NCBI RefSeq assembly: GCF_047425875.1
Contig: NZ_CP179727.1
Span: 1,922,001 to 1,986,000, forward strand
Reading direction: 5' to 3'
DNA length: 64,000 nucleotides
Source: Macrococcoides animalis
GTDB taxonomy: Bacteria; Bacillota; Bacilli; Staphylococcales; Staphylococcaceae
Positions 60,348-64,000 of the stretch are shown here, in pieces; position 1 is the stretch's first letter; the number at the start of each line of letters is the position of its first letter. Below the pieces are notes generated by a model, which saw only the letters and a program-made list of their open reading frames with translations, ran no database searches and had not been told where the DNA came from. A program made the position numbers and the translations under genes.

Positions 60348-60845
60348 ATGACTCAAGTAACTTTTAAAAATAATCCAGTAACACTATTAGGTGAGCAAGT
60401 AACTGTAGGAACAGCGGCACCTGATTTTTCAGTATTAGATACAGATTTAAACCTTAAAACTTTAGCAGATTTTGAAGGAAAGAAGAAATTAATCTCTGTA
60501 ATTCCATCAATTGATACTGGTGTATGTGAACAACAAACACGTAAATTCAACGAAGAAGCGAGTAGTGTTGATAATGCTGTAGTAATTACAATTTCTGCGG
60601 ACTTACCATTCGCTCAAAAGAAATGGTGTGCAGCAAACGGTTTAGAAAATGTTGTTACTTTAAGTGACCACAAAGATTTATCATTTGGTACAAATTATGG
60701 TGTTGTAATGGAAGAATTACGTTTATTGGCGCGTTCAGTATTCGTATTAAATGATGTAAACGAAGTCGTTTACACTGAAATTGTATCTGAAGGTACGAAC
60801 CACCCAGATTATGATAAAGCAGTAGAAGCCTTAAAATCAATCTAA
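60348..60845 (+). CDS. tpx: Thiol peroxidase
   Basis: 165-residue atypical 2-Cys peroxiredoxin. Peroxidatic cysteine C60 in SIDTGVCEQQT, resolving C94 in KKWCAANG, and APDFSVLD at the N-terminus. It reduces hydrogen peroxide and alkyl hydroperoxides with thioredoxin. GGAGG is spaced 7-8 nt from ATG. First of the conserved tpx-ytxK-ackA string; a terminator separates it from the next gene. Confidence 0.97.
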   Translation: MTQVTFKNNPVTLLGEQVTVGTAAPDFSVLDTDLNLKTLADFEGKKKLISVIPSIDTGVCEQQTRKFNEEASSVDNAVVITISADLPFAQKKWCAANGLENVVTLSDHKDLSFGTNYGVVMEELRLLARSVFVLNDVNEVVYTEIVSEGTNHPDYDKAVEALKSI

Positions 60846-60867
60846 TTATAATATAGGTATAATAATT

Positions 60868-60893
60868 ACTGCCCCGAGTGGGCAGTTTTTATT
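60868..60893 (+). terminator. Terminator after tpx
   Basis: ACTGCCC pairs with GGGCAGT around CGAGT, then TTTTTA. It ends only ~16 nt before the ytxK start. Confidence 0.85.
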
Positions 60894-60908
60894 TGAAAGG
60901 AAATAGAC

Positions 60909-61835
60909 ATGATAGAAGAATTATTTAAAACAATTGATGACAAAGCGAAAAGCTTCCAACAAGAGAATGGACATAGCTTTATAGAAAATTTAGGATTAGC
61001 TTTAGAAGATATTTATACGAATGAACGAGAGATGTTAGAAAGAAGTACAGTAATTGATCGTCGCAAAGCTTTTCAATTTAGTTATTTAAGTATGTTAAAA
61101 GAAGAAATGATACAGCCAAATCATCAAATGACACCAGACAGTATTGGATATTTAGTGGCTTACGTTATTCGTTTATTTATGCAAGATACAAAAGCAATAA
61201 AAATGATTGACTTAACAAGTGGTACTGGACATTTATCAGCAACTATTCATGAACAAAATCCTGAAACAACATTTGACCATGTACTTGTTGAAGTGGATCC
61301 TATATTATCAAGATTGAGTGTACACTTAGCGAACTTTTTAGAAATTCCGATGGATGTCTTCCCCCAAGATGCGATAATGCCTTTACCAGAAAAGGACTTC
61401 GATGTAGCGGTGGGTGATTTCCCTATTGGATATTATCCAGTGGATGAACGTAGTCATGAGATGAAACTAGGGTTCCAAGAAGGACACAGTTTTAGTCATC
61501 ATTTATTGATTGAACAAGCAGTCAATGCGTTGAAACCTGGAGGACTCGCTTTCTTAATTGTACCAAGTATGCTTTTTGAAGGAGATAATGTAGAACAGCT
61601 ACAAAGATTCATTGCTACAGAAACAGTGATGCAAGCGTTTTTAAACTTTCCAACTAATTTATTTAAATCTGAAAATTTACGTAAAAGCTTACTTGTTTTA
61701 GAACATAAAAAAGTCACAGAATCTAAGCCAGTAGAAGTTTTACTTGCAAATATTCCTGATTTTAAAGATGAAAGAAAAATGAAATCATTTTTAGATGATC
61801 TACAAAATTGGTATTCAGAAAATCGTAACAATTAG
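60909..61835 (+). CDS. ytxK: YtxK-type class I SAM-dependent methyltransferase
   Basis: 308 residues. An N-terminal helical domain to ~95, then a Rossmann methyltransferase with IDLTSGTGHLSATI (motif I) and DVAVGDFPIGYYP, where N6-adenine enzymes have NPPY/F. The family is listed as N-6 DNA methylase-like, but the changed motif IV leaves the substrate open. GGLAFLIVPSMLFEGDN and NFPTNLFKSENLRKSLLVLE follow. AAAGGAAAT is a weak ribosome site. It lies between tpx and ackA as in Bacillus. Confidence 0.88.
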   Translation: MIEELFKTIDDKAKSFQQENGHSFIENLGLALEDIYTNEREMLERSTVIDRRKAFQFSYLSMLKEEMIQPNHQMTPDSIGYLVAYVIRLFMQDTKAIKMIDLTSGTGHLSATIHEQNPETTFDHVLVEVDPILSRLSVHLANFLEIPMDVFPQDAIMPLPEKDFDVAVGDFPIGYYPVDERSHEMKLGFQEGHSFSHHLLIEQAVNALKPGGLAFLIVPSMLFEGDNVEQLQRFIATETVMQAFLNFPTNLFKSENLRKSLLVLEHKKVTESKPVEVLLANIPDFKDERKMKSFLDDLQNWYSENRNN

Positions 61836-61909
61836 TCCTGTGTTATTATTGATTAAAAGCTGTATTAATGATTAAATAAGAGTGTTAATAATATTTTAGG
61901 AGGATTTTC

Positions 61910-63109
61910 ATGAAGAAAATTATGGCAGTCAATGCCGGTAGCTCGTCTTTAAAATTCCAATTATTCGAAATGCCAGCAGAAAAAGTCTTAACTAAAGGTT
62001 TAGTAGAACGTATTGGAATGAAAAATTCAATTTTTACAATCACAGTGGACGGCGAAAAACGTACACGCACATTAGATATTAAAGACCATGAAGAAGCTGT
62101 TAATATGATGTTAGAACGTATGATTCATTATGGTGTTATTGAAAGCGTTGATGAATTAGATGGAACAGGACATCGTGTAGTGCAAGGTGGAGATTTATTT
62201 CCAACATCAGCATTAGTTGACAGAGATGTTGAAGAAAAGATTGGACGACTAATCGAATTAGCACCGCTTCATAATGCAGCAAACTTAATGGGAATTCAAG
62301 CGTTTAGAAGAATGTTACCAAATATCCCACATGTTGCAGTATTTGATACATCATTCCATTCAACTATGCCTGAATCAGCATTCTTATATAGCTTACCATA
62401 CCAATATTATACTGCGCATAAAGTTCGTAAATATGGTGCACATGGAACAAGTCATAAGTATGTTGCGAAACGTGCTGCTGAAATGATGGATAAGAAACCT
62501 GAAGATGGTCTAAAAATTATTTCTTGCCATATCGGTAACGGTGGTTCAATTACAGCTGTTAAAGATGGTAAATCAGTTGATACATCAATGGGCTTCACGC
62601 CACTTGCAGGTATCACTATGGGTACACGTACTGGTGATATCGATGTAGCGACAATTCCATACTTGATGGAGAAATTACACAAATCAGCAGAAGAATTATT
62701 AAACGTATATAACAAAGAATCAGGTGTCTTAGGTATTACTGGTATTTCTAGTGACTTACGTGATGTTGAAATTGCCGCTGGAAAAGGTGAAGGTCGTGCG
62801 CAATTAGCATTAGACATTTATGTGGATAGAGTTCAAAAATATATTGGATCGTACGCAGCAGTAATGGGCGGCGTTGATGGAATCATCTTCACGGCAGGTG
62901 TAGGTGAAAATTCTGATACAATCCGTGCAGCAGTATGTGAGAAATTAGAATTCTTAGGTGTTAATGTGGATCCAGCTAAGAATGATGGATTACGTGGTAA
63001 AGAAGCAATTATTTCTACAGATGATTCACGCGTAAAAGTAATGGTTATTCCTACAGATGAAGAAGTAATGATTGCTCGTGACGTTATGGAATATGGGAAT
63101 TTAGGATAA
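61910..63109 (+). CDS. ackA: Acetate kinase
   Basis: 399 residues, ASKHA fold. AVNAGSSSLKFQLF at the N-terminus, GHRVVQGGDLF, FDTSFHSTMP, YGAHGTSHKYV, HIGNGGSITAV, GFTPLAGITMGTRTGDID and GGVDGIIFTAGVGEN cover the active site. It makes ATP and acetate from acetyl phosphate, the overflow exit countered by acsA upstream. AGGAGG is 7-8 nt from ATG. I see no clear cre site upstream in this window, unlike Bacillus ackA. Confidence 0.97.
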   Translation: MKKIMAVNAGSSSLKFQLFEMPAEKVLTKGLVERIGMKNSIFTITVDGEKRTRTLDIKDHEEAVNMMLERMIHYGVIESVDELDGTGHRVVQGGDLFPTSALVDRDVEEKIGRLIELAPLHNAANLMGIQAFRRMLPNIPHVAVFDTSFHSTMPESAFLYSLPYQYYTAHKVRKYGAHGTSHKYVAKRAAEMMDKKPEDGLKIISCHIGNGGSITAVKDGKSVDTSMGFTPLAGITMGTRTGDIDVATIPYLMEKLHKSAEELLNVYNKESGVLGITGISSDLRDVEIAAGKGEGRAQLALDIYVDRVQKYIGSYAAVMGGVDGIIFTAGVGENSDTIRAAVCEKLEFLGVNVDPAKNDGLRGKEAIISTDDSRVKVMVIPTDEEVMIARDVMEYGNLG

Positions 63110-63119
63110 TAATTATTTC

Positions 63120-63155
63120 AAGTACTTAGGACGAAATGTTCTAAGTGCTTTTTTA
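63120..63155 (+). terminator. Terminator after ackA
   Basis: AAGTACTTAGGAC pairs with GTTCTAAGTGCTT (two wobble or mismatch positions), then TTTTTT. Confidence 0.8.
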
Positions 63156-63215
63156 TTTGCTATTCTTCACAATAAAACACATAATTAAGAAAACATATTT
63201 GAGAGGATGGTAAGA

Positions 63216-63680
63216 ATGAATCAAGATATTAAAAGTGAAAACTTGATGTTTTTTGCAGGATTAAATCAAGATATTTATGCAGATAATGGACAATTCGAAG
63301 GGTTATCATCTGGCATTGCAGAACATCTTGAGAAATTTGATTATAAGTTGAATCAAGAAGATTTAATTTTTTCTTTTATGAAGGGTGAGGAAGTAAAAAC
63401 ATTAGTACTTACTCCAGAGAATAAATTGTATGATTTTGTCTTTGTGCCACAAGAGAAGAAAGTGAATTTAGAGAGTGTGAATAAGATAGACATTATTAAA
63501 GTAGACCCTGTATTTGAACAACAAAAACAATCATTTGGCACAAGTGAAATATCTTTTTCAGTTATGTCACAGTTAAAAATATTATTCTCAAATCATGATG
63601 TAATCGATATTAATGCGACGCAATATAGAGGAAACCATGAACTAAATACGTTATCTGAGGCATTGATGAAGCGTATATAA
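63216..63680 (+). CDS. Hypothetical 154-residue protein
   Basis: Not recognised. MNQDIKSENLMFFAGLNQDIYADNG..., no signal peptide or membrane helix, mixed alpha/beta, with LVLTPENKLYDFVFVPQEKK and EISFSVMSQLKILFSNHDVIDINA as the more ordered stretches; it looks like a small sensor- or PH-type domain, but I cannot name a family. ATG 63216 has GAGAGG 9 nt upstream; at ATG 63207 that site directly abuts the codon. A terminator shared with the next, convergent gene follows. Confidence 0.75.
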   Translation: MNQDIKSENLMFFAGLNQDIYADNGQFEGLSSGIAEHLEKFDYKLNQEDLIFSFMKGEEVKTLVLTPENKLYDFVFVPQEKKVNLESVNKIDIIKVDPVFEQQKQSFGTSEISFSVMSQLKILFSNHDVIDINATQYRGNHELNTLSEALMKRI

Positions 63681-63734
63681 TTAATGTTATTAGTAAATGC
63701 ATAAATGGTTTTTTGCAATATAATGAACAACAAA

Positions 63735-63772
63735 ATAAAGCTGAAGTGTCTTCAGACATTTCAGCTTTAATT
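63735..63772. terminator. Bidirectional terminator before the microprotein/usp genes
   Basis: AAAGCTGAAGTGTC pairs with GACATTTCAGCTTT (one G-U) around TTCA, with A- and T-rich flanks. Confidence 0.88.
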
Positions 63773-63786
63773 TATGATTTATCAAG

Positions 63787-63870
63787 TTATGACTTTTTCT
63801 TTTTTTCGTGTTCAGTTAGATAGACAGCGTAAAAGCAAGTGGCTAATGCAATAATGATTGCGAATTCCAT
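63787..63870 (-). CDS. 27-residue membrane microprotein
   Basis: Too short for usual gene finders. Minus-strand ATG at 63870 gives a 27-residue product that starts MEFAIIIALATCFYAVYL and ends in EKKKKS: one hydrophobic helix of about 17 residues with a basic cytoplasmic tail. A strong GGAGGTG lies 6 nt upstream. It begins 29 nt after the usp stop, so it is the second gene of that transcript, and it is followed by a bidirectional terminator. It could regulate a membrane complex or be a toxin-like peptide; nothing proves either. Confidence 0.72.
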   Translation of the reverse strand: MEFAIIIALATCFYAVYLTEHEKKKKS

Positions 63871-63899
63871 TAATTACACCTCCGAAGCCATCAAAAGTA

Positions 63900-64000
63900 T
63901 TATTTGTTTTGATCCATAAATTCTTTAGTTGCCACTTCAGGTTCGAAGTTATCTGGCAATGTTTCTGTTCTTACAACTAATACATCACATTCTGCATGTC
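63900..64000 (-). CDS. Universal stress protein, C-terminal end only
   Basis: Only the last 33 codons are in the window, read on the minus strand: HAECDVLVVRTETLPDNFEPE and a short acidic tail. The CDVLVVR strand is the usual last beta-strand of the UspA fold. The gene continues past the right edge. In staphylococci a usp gene sits in this position beside ackA, which supports the call. Function of the family is survival under starvation or low oxygen; ATP binding cannot be judged because the motif lies outside. Confidence 0.82.
   Translation of the reverse strand, partial: HAECDVLVVRTETLPDNFEPEVATKEFMDQNK

Noticed and set aside
60845..60868. PerR-like AT-rich inverted repeat near the tpx stop
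   Set aside because: It lies after the tpx coding region and before the terminator, the wrong place for controlling tpx, and AT-rich spacers give such matches easily.
61836..61909. cre site for ackA
   Set aside because: ackA is CcpA-controlled in Bacillus, but nothing in this spacer fits the cre pattern.
1..64000. CRISPR arrays, insertion sequences, prophage, tRNA or rRNA genes
   Set aside because: Read through for direct repeat arrays, transposase or integrase motifs and tRNA arms; none could be supported.

Overview
The window is an AT-rich Gram-positive chromosome segment. It looks like core genome of a member of the Staphylococcaceae. The proteins read as close relatives of staphylococcal ones (MurJ, SftA, EzrA, Dat, NagE, AcuA/AcuC, DUF1444). 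The gene order matches the leuS - murC - ccpA - acsA - tyrS - serA - rpsD - ezrA - thiI - ackA stretch known from Staphylococcus and, more loosely, Bacillus subtilis. The base composition and a few differences (acuB present, a long bifunctional PBP beside tyrS) make Macrococcus or a close relative my best guess. That is inference; no 16S gene is present. I see no prophage, insertion sequence, CRISPR array, tRNA or rRNA gene. Both ends cut a gene: leuS on the left and a universal stress protein gene on the right.

Layout. 1-9.3 kb: leuS (3' part), a rhodanese, a flavoprotein, the lipid II flippase murJ with a pseudouridine synthase, a SigB-type YtxH gene, and pepV-dat. 9.3-17.4 kb: ytmP-trmB, a PatB-like C-S lyase, a PepSY protein, an M42 peptidase, a cystine-type ABC importer (tcyABC), a PTS_EIIC_2 membrane protein and a thioredoxin-like protein. 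17.4-27.5 kb: DUF1444, ytpR, the DNA translocase sftA, murC, a SigB-type ytxG-ytxH pair, DAHP synthase/chorismate mutase and ccpA. 27.5-33.7 kb: the acetate node acuABC / acsA around a perfect cre site, then fhs. 33.7-41.8 kb: a class A PBP, T-box-controlled tyrS, lemA-TPM, an HtrA-like protease and an acyltransferase. 41.5-51.8 kb: small orphan proteins, nagE, a glutamate/dicarboxylate symporter, a HAD phosphatase convergent with an aminotransferase-serA operon, OsmC, rpsD with an S4-type leader, and fRMsr. 51.9-64 kb: ezrA, nifS-thiI, a GDPD, a TrmB-type regulator divergent from a TauE/SafE exporter, sppA-RDD, tpx-ytxK-ackA, a hypothetical protein, a 27-residue membrane microprotein and the usp end.

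How it works together. The window concentrates cell-envelope genes (murJ, murC, dat, PBP, sftA, ezrA), translation genes (leuS, tyrS, trmB, rpsD, thiI) and carbon-overflow control (ccpA, acsA-acuABC, ackA). Regulatory signals readable in the DNA tie it together: three SigB promoters, one perfect and one near-perfect cre, two CodY-like boxes bracketing the serA/HAD convergent pair, a tyrosine T-box, an S4 leader RNA and a 9-bp inverted repeat in the TrmB/SafE divergent promoter. Genes are tightly packed, and many shared bidirectional terminators overlap stop codons.

The observations most worth following are the CodY-linked HAD phosphatase as a possible phosphoserine phosphatase, the TrmB-SafE module, the SigB-driven 70-residue orphan, the unannotated 27-residue membrane protein, and an intrinsic terminator placed in the 5' leader of ytmP-trmB. 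I did not find a clearly new multi-gene system.
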